This document shows, piece after piece, positions 24,402 to 31,808 of a stretch of DNA of 64,000 bases (positions are counted from its first letter, which is position 1; each line of letters starts with the position of its first letter). The notes under the pieces were generated by a model. That model was not told where the DNA came from. It saw only the letters and a list, made by a program, of their open reading frames with translations, and did no database searches. The stretch covers positions 1 to 64,000 of the forward strand of contig NZ_JAGGLC010000006.1 of NCBI RefSeq assembly GCF_017874235.1, given 5' to 3'. The translations under genes and the position numbers were made by a program. The DNA comes from Halolamina salifodinae (GTDB lineage Archaea; Halobacteriota; Halobacteria; Halobacteriales; Haloferacaceae).

Positions 24402-25583
24402 ATGCTCTCGGTCGCGCTCGCGGGGAAACCCAACGCCGGCAAGTCCACGTTCTTCCAGGCCGCGACCCGGGCCGACGTGGACGTGGGGAACTACCCGTTC
24501 ACGACCATCGACCCGAACCGCGGCGTGAGCCACGTCCGCACCGAATGCCCGTGTCTCGACCGCGACCGCCGCTGTGACAGCGACAACTGCCGGGACGGCA
24601 AGCGCTACGTCCCCGTCGAACTGCTCGACGTGGCCGGCCTCGTCCCCGGCGCCCACGAGGGCCGCGGACTGGGCAATCAGTTCCTCGACGCGCTGACCGA
24701 CGCCGACGTCATCCTCAACGTCGTCGACGCCGCCGGCGCGACCAACGAGGAGGGCGAACCCGTCGAAGTCGGCACCTACGACCCCACGGAGGAGGCGACG
24801 TTCATCGAGGAGGAGATGGACCGCTGGCTCGCCGGCATCGTCGACCGCAACTGGGAGAGCGTCGAGCGCAAATCCCGCTCGCCCGACTTCGACATCGACG
24901 AAGCGCTGCACGACCTGCTGACTGGCTTCGGCGCCGACGAGTACGACGTGACCGCCACCCTCCGGGAGATGGCGTACCCCGAGAACCCCCGCGAGTGGAC
25001 CGACGACCACCGCGAAACGCTCGCGGAGGACCTGCGCGCCCGCACGAAGCCCATCGTCCTCGTCGCCAACAAGATCGACATCGCGCCCGAGGAGAACATC
25101 GACGCCTTGCGCGAGACCGACAAGCCGGTCGTCCCCTGCACCGCCGACGGCGAACTCGCGCTGCGCAACGGTGCCGACGCGGGCATCGTCGACTACGACC
25201 CCGGTGACGAGGGCTTCGAGATCCTGGGCGACGTGAGCGACAAGCAGGCGGCCGGCCTCGAGAAGATCCGGGAAACCATGGCCGAACACGGCGGCACGGG
25301 CGTCCAGCAGTCCCTGAACGAAGCCGTCTACGGCCTGCTCGACCGGATCACCGCCTACCCCGTCCAGAACGAGTCGAAGTGGACCGACGGCACCGGGAAC
25401 ATGCTCCCCGACGCGTTCCTCCTCCCAGATGGATCGACGCCGAAGGATCTGGCCTACGCCGTCCACTCCGACATCGGCGAGGGCTACCTCCACGCCGTCG
25501 ACGCCCGCGCGGGCCGGCGGATCGGTGAGGACCACGAACTCGAAGAGGGCGACGTGATCAAAATCGACTCCACCGCCTCATGA
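24402..25583 (+). CDS. YchF/Obg-family GTPase with TGS domain
   Basis: TRAFAC-class nucleotide hydrolase of 393 residues, archaeal YchF/Ygr210 type, thought to act on ribosomes or translation. G1 is GKPNAGKST, G3 is DVAGL, and G4 NKID is present. A Cys-rich insert CPCLDRDRRCDSDNC after the first strand could bind metal. The C-terminal TGS domain includes GSTPKDLAYAVHSDIGEG and ends EEGDVIKID. I chose ATG 24402 because it starts MLSVALAGKPNAGKS; the longer frame runs into the repeat element. It overlaps the next gene by 4 bp (ATGA), so the two are translationally coupled. Confidence 0.93.
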   Translation: MLSVALAGKPNAGKSTFFQAATRADVDVGNYPFTTIDPNRGVSHVRTECPCLDRDRRCDSDNCRDGKRYVPVELLDVAGLVPGAHEGRGLGNQFLDALTDADVILNVVDAAGATNEEGEPVEVGTYDPTEEATFIEEEMDRWLAGIVDRNWESVERKSRSPDFDIDEALHDLLTGFGADEYDVTATLREMAYPENPREWTDDHRETLAEDLRARTKPIVLVANKIDIAPEENIDALRETDKPVVPCTADGELALRNGADAGIVDYDPGDEGFEILGDVSDKQAAGLEKIRETMAEHGGTGVQQSLNEAVYGLLDRITAYPVQNESKWTDGTGNMLPDAFLLPDGSTPKDLAYAVHSDIGEGYLHAVDARAGRRIGEDHELEEGDVIKIDSTAS

Positions 25584-26098
25584 GCGTCGACGACTTCCGT
25601 ACCCACGACGGCCGCTGTGTCGTTGCCGAGGACCGCCTCAGGATCCAGCCGGGTCGTCGCGGCCTGTTCGGCACGCTCCAGCAGGCGCTGACCGACGACG
25701 AGATCCCGCCGATTCGGCGGGCAGGCGTCGCCCTGTTCCTCGTCGCCGCCGCCGTCGGCGCCGTGCTCGCGGTCCGCACGCTGCCGGTGTGGTTCTCGGG
25801 CGCCATTGCGGGCTTGCTGCTGGCGTGGTTGGCCTGGAAAGCAATCCAAAGCCGCGACGGCGAGGGCGAAGTGGTGATCCCGTTCGCGGATATCGAGGGG
25901 ATCGAACCGGAGTACGGCCTCCCCCTCCTGACCCGGCCGCGGTTCGTGATCCGCTACCGGTCGGAGGGCGGCGTGAAACGGCGCTACCTGCTCACCCCCT
26001 CGCGGCTCTACGGGTTCGGCGCCTACGAGCGCGGGAAGGATCTGTTCGAGGAAAGAGGGCTGTTGGAACAGCCAACCCCCGACGACGAAGCGGCCTGA
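25580..26098 (+). CDS. membrane protein with PH-like domain
   Basis: Product of 172 residues, translationally coupled to the GTPase. Two membrane helices lie at about 46-90 (AGVALFLVAAAVGAVLAV and FSGAIAGLLLAWLAW). The rest is a split beta domain: VVAEDRLRIQPGRRG before the helices and VVIPFADIEGIEP ... FVIRYRSEGGVKRRYLLTPS after, as in bacterial PH-like membrane proteins (DUF304/YdbT type). Function unknown. The displaced mutY fragment begins 16 bp downstream, convergent. Confidence 0.7.
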   Translation: MSVDDFRTHDGRCVVAEDRLRIQPGRRGLFGTLQQALTDDEIPPIRRAGVALFLVAAAVGAVLAVRTLPVWFSGAIAGLLLAWLAWKAIQSRDGEGEVVIPFADIEGIEPEYGLPLLTRPRFVIRYRSEGGVKRRYLLTPSRLYGFGAYERGKDLFEERGLLEQPTPDDEAA

Positions 26099-26113
26099 AA
26101 ACGGATCGCTGCG

Positions 26114-26564
26114 CTACTGAAGCCGGGCGACGCGCTCGTCGCCCTCGTTCTCCACCGCGACCAGTCCATCGTCGGCCAGATCGTCGAGCAGTCCCTCCAG
26201 CCACTCCCGGCCATGCTCGCCGTCGGGTGTGTAGTCCACCCGGATGCGGTGGCCCAGATCGTCCAGTTCGACCGCGTCGTGATCGCTCAGCGCGCGGACG
26301 ATCCGGCCGCGGAACTGCCGGCGCGAGCCCTCGAAACTCGGCTGGGTCGGCACGTCCGGTGCGGTGAAGTCGCCCGATTCGTAGGCGTGGCACCACTTGC
26401 GCCACGGAGAGCCAGCCTCGTCGCAGTTGGGTGATTTCGTACAGGCCACCCCACCGAGTTCCATGATCGCGTTGTTCCAGACCCGCGACTTCCCCTCGGG
26501 CATGAGTTCCCGCGCGGCGGCCTCGAACGCGTCGTCGTCGTCCGGCACGTCGAACGCGCGGTCT
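26114..26564 (-). pseudogene. displaced 3' half of mutY
   Basis: Encodes a product clearly homologous to the C-terminal half of the intact MutY at 30753-31703: AFDVPDDDDAFEAAARELMP, then EGKSRVWNNAIMELGGVAC, and the end VARLQ. It begins mid-domain at the border of the island; an open frame reaching 26629 adds only island-derived residues. One of the four Fe-S cluster cysteines is changed to Ser (CDEAGS against CDEASC in the intact copy). It lacks the catalytic N-terminal half. It is best read as the original 3' end of mutY left behind when the island inserted. Confidence 0.85.
26521..26564 (-). repeat. 44-bp core repeat, left border of the mutY island
   Basis: Identical over 44 bp to 31158-31201, in the same orientation. 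It is the island-proximal end of the mutY-fragment homology and may be the recombination or attachment core. Confidence 0.85.
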
Positions 26565-26637
26565 GGTAAGCGTACCAAATTCGTGCCACAGAGCGCTGGG
26601 TCAGTTACACCCCTCCGGACGAGTGTCACTCAGGTTG

Positions 26638-27435
26638 CTATTCGTCTACTAACGAACCGACGTAGTCTTCGAGCGTGCCATAGACCGTGTTGAACTCGGG
26701 AAGACCCGCAACCAGGTCGGGGAGCGTATTCTGCCAGCCGTCACGGATTTCATCCCGTTTCTCCCCGGGAAGTCCATCTCGGAGGTCGATGTCCAGACCA
26801 TCGTGTTCACATTTCCGCGTGAATGCCGGAAGAATAACCGTGTCATCAACGTCAGCCTCGGTAATCATCCGATAGAGATCGTAGTAGTCACGAGCCTGTG
26901 ATCGCTGATAGAGCGCTCGCAACTTTTCTGCGAAAATCTCCTCCAAGCTGTATGCGGTCAACTCGAATTCGGGGACAGCCTCGTAGCTGTGTTGATGGCT
27001 TTTCGGGGAGAACGTAACGTGTTCGTCGATCATAACGTCGAGACTCGTTGTGTTCTTCTGACCGAGTACAGCGTTGTATTGGATGTCGATGTCGGCGTAG
27101 TGTGTCGGATACGCTTCTTTCTGGAGTTCGCGGTGTTTGGTCACCTCGAAGTCGATACCGGAAGCTCTGGAAGCGTCTGCGAGTACGTCCCGCAACTCCG
27201 CTTCGCTCCCCTGGTACTCTCCCTCAACACCGAAATCGAGATCCTCCGAATAGCGCCACGTCTCCGGGAAGTACAACTTACTGAGCGCAGTTCCGCCCTT
27301 GAACAGTAGGTTGTCGCCGTAGGGACTCGTATAGATCGCCCACAAAATCCACGAATTGACGTAGTTCTTCTCCGCGTAGCCGAGGCGAACATCCAGCTCT
27401 CTAGCCAGCCGTCGTAGTTGCGCTTCGGAGATCAT
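26638..27435 (-). CDS. abiEii: AbiEii-type nucleotidyltransferase toxin
   Basis: Toxin of a type IV toxin-antitoxin/abortive-infection module, 265 residues. It has the polymerase-beta-like nucleotidyltransferase signature LLFKGGTALSKLYF followed by WRYSEDLDFGV (GG/GS ... DxD), then LDVMIDEHV with a third acidic residue, and a C-terminal ARDYYDLYRM motif common to the AbiEii/AbiGii family. Such toxins transfer nucleotides to RNA or protein targets. I chose ATG 27435; the antitoxin gene ends 2 nt before it, so they form an operon. AT-richer than chromosome neighbours. Confidence 0.9.
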   Translation of the reverse strand: MISEAQLRRLARELDVRLGYAEKNYVNSWILWAIYTSPYGDNLLFKGGTALSKLYFPETWRYSEDLDFGVEGEYQGSEAELRDVLADASRASGIDFEVTKHRELQKEAYPTHYADIDIQYNAVLGQKNTTSLDVMIDEHVTFSPKSHQHSYEAVPEFELTAYSLEEIFAEKLRALYQRSQARDYYDLYRMITEADVDDTVILPAFTRKCEHDGLDIDLRDGLPGEKRDEIRDGWQNTLPDLVAGLPEFNTVYGTLEDYVGSLVDE

Positions 27436-27437
27436 TA

Positions 27438-28268
27438 TCAGAAGTCCTCCGGCTGGAACGACTCGGAGCTGACGTTCAGGCGGAGTTGGTACGTGCTGTC
27501 GCGGGTCCCCGTCGCTTCCCTCGTCGGATCGAGCAACGGGTACCCAGTCGTGAAGTTCCCGACGAGGTCCCAGTACTCCGGAAGGTCGATGTCCAACTGG
27601 TCGGCGAGGTAGACGATTCGTTTCGTTGCGGCACCGTTCCCAACTCGCCGCAGGTACTCGACGACTCGGTCCCACGAACACCGCGTTTCGGCAGCGTTCT
27701 GCATCGCCTTCGCAAGCTCGTCAATGCCTCCACAGAACTCCGGATGGTCGGCACAATCGACCAGTGTTTTCTCGACACTCGAAAGGTTCACTTGGTTCGA
27801 CCCAACCGCCGTCGGTTGGTAGCCGAAGAATTTCTGCTCAGTAACTGTCACCGGTCGATAGGTAACCCCGTGGATTTCGCGTTCCTGGGCGCGCTCTGTC
27901 GTCACGATGTACACAGTACGGGACAGCTGCTCTGTAAGCCCGTGATGATTCATCGCACTCCGGTACCCGATGTACATCGGCTCCACGAGTGCGGACGCGA
28001 TCACGAACTCGTGTTCGGTATGGACTGCGTTCTCACCCGCAGCGAGTGGCAGGATGAGATACTTCCCATGCGCGATCCGCTCAAGCCAGCCTTTCTCCTT
28101 GAGCGTATACACCATGTCCTTTGCCGACTTGCGGGGGATGTCGAGGACATCCGCGATGTCACTGATGGTGATGACCTGTTGGCCCTCACTTGCAAGCCGT
28201 GAGAGTGCCTGCGATTCACGTGTCGACAGGCTCTTTCTTTGGATCTCTTCTTCGTTTGTAGGCTCCAT
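27438..28268 (-). CDS. abiEi: AbiEi-type antitoxin
   Basis: Antitoxin/transcriptional repressor of 276 residues. Residues 15-75 form a winged HTH (ITISDIADVLDIPRKSAKDM, then LKEKGWLERIAHGKYLILP), matching the AbiEi N-terminal domain. The rest (FVIASALVEPMYIGYRSAMN, then SVEKTLVDCADHPEFCGG) is the conserved AbiEi C-terminal region. It should repress its own operon and neutralise AbiEii. Two imperfect 30-bp direct repeats (28267-28296 and 28350-28379) at and before the start codon are good operator candidates. Confidence 0.9.
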   Translation of the reverse strand: MEPTNEEEIQRKSLSTRESQALSRLASEGQQVITISDIADVLDIPRKSAKDMVYTLKEKGWLERIAHGKYLILPLAAGENAVHTEHEFVIASALVEPMYIGYRSAMNHHGLTEQLSRTVYIVTTERAQEREIHGVTYRPVTVTEQKFFGYQPTAVGSNQVNLSSVEKTLVDCADHPEFCGGIDELAKAMQNAAETRCSWDRVVEYLRRVGNGAATKRIVYLADQLDIDLPEYWDLVGNFTTGYPLLDPTREATGTRDSTYQLRLNVSSESFQPEDF

Positions 28269-28379
28269 GGCCGCTCAGCGCACATAGAATCTAAATCCGG
28301 ACGGGAATAAAGGTACTCGTTGAGATCTGATCTAGTGAAAGTCGCCTTGATGGCCGCCCATAGAACATAGAATCAAAAT
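28267..28379 (-). promoter_or_regulatory. abiE promoter region with 30-bp direct repeats
   Basis: Two copies of ATGGCCGC...ACATAGAATC...AAAT start at 28267 and 28350, 83 bp apart in the same orientation; the first includes the abiEi start region. Between them, ATAAAGG (minus strand CCTTTAT, near 28306) is a possible TATA box. Confidence 0.5.
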
Positions 28380-28401
28380 ATAGTGTGAAATAAAATGGTC
28401 T

Positions 28402-28418
28402 AGCTCTGTTGAAATCCT
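28402..28418 (+). repeat. single MITE/IS-like end
   Basis: AGCTCTGTTGAAATCCT, nearly the same as the terminal inverted repeats of the MITE at 30421-30695. Similarity continues for about 12 bp inward. A match to the inside right part of that MITE also occurs at 28944-28980, so 28402 to about 28985 may be a related, partly degraded unit surrounding the membrane-protein gene. Confidence 0.5.
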
Positions 28419-28506
28419 CACCCGGTAACAGGACTAGTAGTTGAATCGCTAAGTACAGAGCGTGAGGCTATCGGAGGAAGCCCTGAGTCGCTCCTTCCCA
28501 TCGGAA

Positions 28507-28878
28507 TTAATCTGCAACCGTGGGGGATTCGGTTCGGTTCTTATTGCTCAATTCGCTCATGCCTGCCCCCAGACCAATGCCTGCGGCTGCGACGCCCGTC
28601 GCGAGAAACATGAGAGGAACCCGAAACCCGCCGAGTGGAAGGTCGGCGTGGATGGTGAACGGCGGGATACCGGCGACCAACAGAGCAAATAGTAGTTGGT
28701 GGAGAGTATCTGAAGGGTGCAGATTTCGGCGATTCTGTGTCAAAGACCACCCGGCGATTGCCCAGACTGCTCCGAGACACACCAACAGTTGCACACTCTC
28801 CAGTCCCTCAACGTAGTTGACGCCAGCCACAGCCACTCCAGCAAGGCCGCCAACCGCCAACGATTTTGGATAAACCAT
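28507..28878 (-). CDS. island membrane protein of unknown function
   Basis: Product of 123 residues from ATG 28878 with four likely membrane helices: AVGGLAGVAVAGV, LESVQLLVCLGAVWAIAGW, HQLLFALLVAGIPP and FLATGVAAAGIGLGAGM. It ends with a polar tail. Codon use is AT-richer than in the chromosome. It sits between MITE-like sequences inside the mutY island. No family recognised. Confidence 0.6.
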   Translation of the reverse strand: MVYPKSLAVGGLAGVAVAGVNYVEGLESVQLLVCLGAVWAIAGWSLTQNRRNLHPSDTLHQLLFALLVAGIPPFTIHADLPLGGFRVPLMFLATGVAAAGIGLGAGMSELSNKNRTESPTVAD

Positions 28879-29140
28879 GATAGAATATTTAGCTCTGAAT
28901 ACAAGAAATTTCGGCTGGATTTCTAACTGGTGGCCGATCGACTCGCACACCTACTGAGCGGCTGTTTCACACCGATATAGATGAGGAAAACCCGCCTCGA
29001 TGTGGTGAGTCGATTCGGTAAGTACAGGCTATGGATTTGTCAATTAACCCTCAATCAAGGGCAGGTCAGTGAAGACTTGTCTCAGCCTATCTCGGATGTC
29101 CTGAATAGATCGTAGATTTGGCTGTTCGACCCCAAACTCT

Positions 29141-29161
29141 TAGTACATAGTTCGCGTACTA
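29141..29161 (+). promoter_or_regulatory. inverted-repeat operator before the island regulator
   Basis: TAGTAC-atagttcgc-GTACTA (6-bp arms, 9-nt spacer) ends 6 nt before the ATG at 29168, so it overlaps the transcription start expected for a leaderless gene. It is a good autoregulatory site for the encoded HTH protein. Confidence 0.55.
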
Positions 29162-29167
29162 TAGACT

Positions 29168-29797
29168 ATGTCGGACGCCCCAGCCTCTGTTCAGCCACCG
29201 GATGCAGGACACACTGCCCACCGGTTCTTCGTCATCCAGGAATTGCTGGGCACCCCCGAACTCGCCCGTTTCTACACGGACCTCCTGATCAATACCCCGA
29301 CAACGATCACGGCTGCCCGTGAGCGTCAGGACTTTTCCAAGAGTACCGCGTACAAGTACGCCAACATGCTGGCGGAGCTGGGCGTCGCGGAGGAACTGGA
29401 CGAATACCAAGACGGTTCAGCACTCTGGCGTGCTGACCCTGTGAGTGGCGACTGGACCGATGAGATTACCCTTGAATTCGGGCCCGCCATCATCGCCGTC
29501 TACGGGGCCACCAGCGTTGACGACGATCTCGAACTCTACGTTGACCGTCACGGGAAGGCGGCGCTAGCACCGGCGGTAATGGGCACGATTACCTACCTAC
29601 AGGGTGAGGCGACCCGTCGTGGTGTCGCTGACGACCTTGGTATTCCTGCTGTTGAAGCAATCGCGGTCACGCAAGCAATTGAGAGAATCCTTGCCGTTGT
29701 GAAGGAGTTCGACCCGACGCTCAGCGAAGTTACGTTTGAGGCGGACGTCCACGAGCGGGCAATCGAACAGGGTCCGTACCAGCGCGCCGATGAGTGA
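29168..29797 (+). CDS. haloarchaeal winged-helix regulator (DUF7437-like), likely antitoxin
   Basis: Product of 209 residues. The N-terminal winged HTH (about 20-95) reads LLGTPELARFYTDLL, then DFSKSTAYKYANMLAELGVA as the recognition region. The C-terminal domain has LELYVDRHGKAALAPAV, typical of the haloarchaeal family I recall as DUF7437, which is often paired with a downstream PIN-domain gene. Here the next gene is a PIN gene overlapping by 8 bp, so the pair looks like a VapBC-style module with a non-canonical antitoxin. An inverted repeat covers the start. Confidence 0.7.
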   Translation: MSDAPASVQPPDAGHTAHRFFVIQELLGTPELARFYTDLLINTPTTITAARERQDFSKSTAYKYANMLAELGVAEELDEYQDGSALWRADPVSGDWTDEITLEFGPAIIAVYGATSVDDDLELYVDRHGKAALAPAVMGTITYLQGEATRRGVADDLGIPAVEAIAVTQAIERILAVVKEFDPTLSEVTFEADVHERAIEQGPYQRADE

Positions 29798-30328
29798 GGA
29801 CCATCCGTCGCCGTTCCCAACGGGTCTCCTTCTTGATACGAGCTTCCTCCGAACTATCGGTGGAACTGGGAGTGACGCCTATCAGACTTCATTCAATACG
29901 TCAAAGCGGAGGGTATCCATCTGCATCTAACCCCCGGTGTTGTGGAGGAGGTATCAGAGCAACGGGGATACATCAGCATTGACTGGGTGGATCGTGCAGA
30001 TACGACGGAGTGGATCACACTCCTTGATTCCGTGCAGCCGGGAGTCCGCGTTCACGACGGACCGCGTGCTGGGGAGGTCATGAATCGAGTCCACGAGCGA
30101 CTGGCGAAACTTGAGCAGGCAGCCCCAGATGAATTGCGGAAGACCGATTCAGAGCTCCCCGCAGCTGCTGTAATGCTTCTTGGCTCGACAGCGCACGATT
30201 CCGTTGGCATCTTGATTGACGACCGGAATGCAGAACAAGCGATGTCTGGCGTGATCAATAATACGTACTATGAGGGGAGAATTCGGATAATCAGCATCTG
30301 GGAGGCAATGGGACAGATGGAATCATAA
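29790..30328 (+). pseudogene. PIN-domain toxin gene, frameshifted
   Basis: The first 47 codons (ATG 29790) encode PTGLLLDTSFLRTIGG, a PIN first strand with catalytic Asp, then run into a stop at 29930. From about 29892 the next frame continues the same protein: FIQYVKAEGIHLHLTPGVVE, then EVSEQRG, AAAVMLLGSTAHDSVGILID and the end GQMES at 30328. One missing base near 29888-29893 explains it; the total of 539 nt is one short of 180 codons. Catalytic acidic positions are otherwise kept, so inactivation looks recent, unless this is a sequencing error or programmed frameshift. Upstream partner is the HTH gene. Confidence 0.75.
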
Positions 30329-30752
30329 TACGGTGAATCTGGGTAACCCAACTAACTACGTTTAACAACAGAGGGGAAGAGTCGCACTTCCGCATATGAG
30401 TAACGAGAACTGACTTTTTGTGCCCTGTTGAAATCCTCAGCCGAGAACAGAACTGGCACGGGTGATTGTTAGATATAGACGAACCTCTTTTCGCCTCGGG
30501 TGCGCTTCGCGCACCGCTCGACGAAAACCCGTTCATGCCAAAAAGCCAGTCTCGCTACGCTCGACCGGGGAATCGCGCTCACTACCGGGTCCTTCGGACC
30601 CCTCGTTCGCGCGAACGCTCGTGGTTACTGCACATACCTACTTACCGGCTGTTTCACCGCAAATAGTGTCTGGTCTATAGGATTTCAACAGAGCCAATAG
30701 CCCTTATCGTACGTTATCATTCGATGACTCACAGGAAGTCATCAGAATCAGA
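30329..30752. other. gene-free stretch with MITE
   Basis: No real gene. It holds the MITE-like element (30421-30695) and about 60 bp of AT-rich sequence before the end of mutY. Short open frames inside the MITE are not protein-like. Confidence 0.55.
30421..30695. mobile_element. MITE-like element with 17-bp terminal inverted repeats
   Basis: The left end TGCCCTGTTGAAATCCT (30421-30437) and right end AGGATTTCAACAGAGCC (30679-30695) match as inverted repeats at 15 of 17 positions. The 275-bp interior has no transposase and contains hairpins such as GTGCGC-ttc-GCGCAC. I see no clear target-site duplication. It would need a transposase from a related insertion sequence. Confidence 0.65.
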
Positions 30753-31703
30753 CTATTGGAGTCGAGCAGTTGTCTGCTCCTTCCGTTCCTTAATCTGGAC
30801 GAGGCCGTCGTCGGCGAGGTCAGAAAGGAGACCTCGCAGCCACTCTTGCCCGTGCTCACCGTCGGGTGTGTAGTCTACTCGAATCCGATGGCCGAGCGTG
30901 TCGAGGTCCATCTCGTCGTGTTCGCCGAGGAGTCGAACGATCCGGCCGCGGAACTGTCGCCTGCTCCCCTCGAAGCTTGGTTGGGTCGGCACGTCTGGCG
31001 CGGTGAAGTCGCCGGTCTGGTACGCGTGACACCACTCGCGCCAGGGGCAACTGGCCTCGTCACATCGTGGTTTCTTCCCGCAGGCGACACCGCCGAGTTC
31101 CATGATCGCGTTGTTCCAGACTCGCGACTTCCCCTCGGGCATCAGTTCCTGCGCGCCGGCCTCGAACGCGTCGTCGTCGTCCGGCACGTCGAACGCGCGG
31201 TAGGTGACGCGCTCGACATTCGTGTCGACGACGGCGTTCCCGGTGTTGAACGCAAAAGAGGCGACGGCGTTGGCGGTGTAGGGGCCGACACCCATCAGCT
31301 CCTCCAGTTCGTCGGGCGTCTCTGGGTACTCGCCGCCGTAGTCGTCGACGACCTGTCCAGCGGCCTCGTGGAGGTACTTCGCGCGGTTGTTGTAGCCCAG
31401 CGAGTGGTCAGTCCAGAACGCCACCACGTCGCTGCGGTCGGCGTCAGCGAGATCCTCGACGGTCGGCCAGCGCTCGCGGAAGTCCTCCCACGCCGAGACG
31501 ACGCGGTCGAGTTGGGTCTGCTGGCTCATCACCTCGCTGACGTGGATCTCGTAGGCGTCGTCGGTCTGGCGCCACGGGAACGGCCGGTGGTCGGCCTCGT
31601 ACCACTCGATCAGCGCCTCGCGGACGGCGTCGAGGTCCAGATCCGGCGGGAGCGGGGAGTCGCCGGCCGAATCGGCGGCGTCGGCGGCGTCGACATCGGT
31701 CAT
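30753..31703 (-). CDS. mutY: A/G-specific adenine DNA glycosylase MutY
   Basis: Removes adenine opposite 8-oxoguanine. The 316-residue product has the HhH-GPD domain: EVMSQQTQLDRV (catalytic Glu), helix-hairpin-helix LMGVGPYTANAV, and catalytic Asp in VVDTNVERVTYRAFD. The Fe-S cluster loop is CGKKPRCDEASCPWREWC, spaced C-x5-C-x4-C-x5-C, unlike the bacterial C-x6-C-x2-C-x5-C. The last 150 residues continue to a winged-helix-like end (LRGLLSDLADDGLVQI). Its 3' flank is island DNA, and a second, decaying copy of its 3' half lies at 26114-26564; so the C-terminal half may have arrived with the island. aspS lies upstream on the same strand. Confidence 0.92.
   Translation of the reverse strand: MTDVDAADAADSAGDSPLPPDLDLDAVREALIEWYEADHRPFPWRQTDDAYEIHVSEVMSQQTQLDRVVSAWEDFRERWPTVEDLADADRSDVVAFWTDHSLGYNNRAKYLHEAAGQVVDDYGGEYPETPDELEELMGVGPYTANAVASFAFNTGNAVVDTNVERVTYRAFDVPDDDDAFEAGAQELMPEGKSRVWNNAIMELGGVACGKKPRCDEASCPWREWCHAYQTGDFTAPDVPTQPSFEGSRRQFRGRIVRLLGEHDEMDLDTLGHRIRVDYTPDGEHGQEWLRGLLSDLADDGLVQIKERKEQTTARLQ
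31158..31201 (-). repeat. 44-bp core repeat, right border of the mutY island
   Basis: Identical to 26521-26564, inside mutY codons for the GGC-to-ACC stretch around YRAFDVPDDDDAFEA. Beyond it (towards the mutY 5' end) the two copies diverge completely; on the other side they stay similar to the stop codon. Confidence 0.85.
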
Positions 31704-31808
31704 GGTCGGGGCTCGGGTCCGGCGTCGCTTATGCGGCGTGGTTGCGGCGCGCGTCGGTGCAGAGAAAAATGGCGTGCAGCACCGGGGCTCGCCCCCGCTT
31801 CTCGCCGC

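Noticed and set aside
23772-25535. A 587-codon open frame on the minus strand
   Set aside because: Antisense to the GTPase gene and the ~360-bp repeat element; no domain and basic, Arg/Leu-rich composition.
26114-26629. A functional 171-residue second MutY
   Set aside because: It lacks the catalytic Glu/Asp and HhH half, has lost an Fe-S Cys and begins in island sequence.
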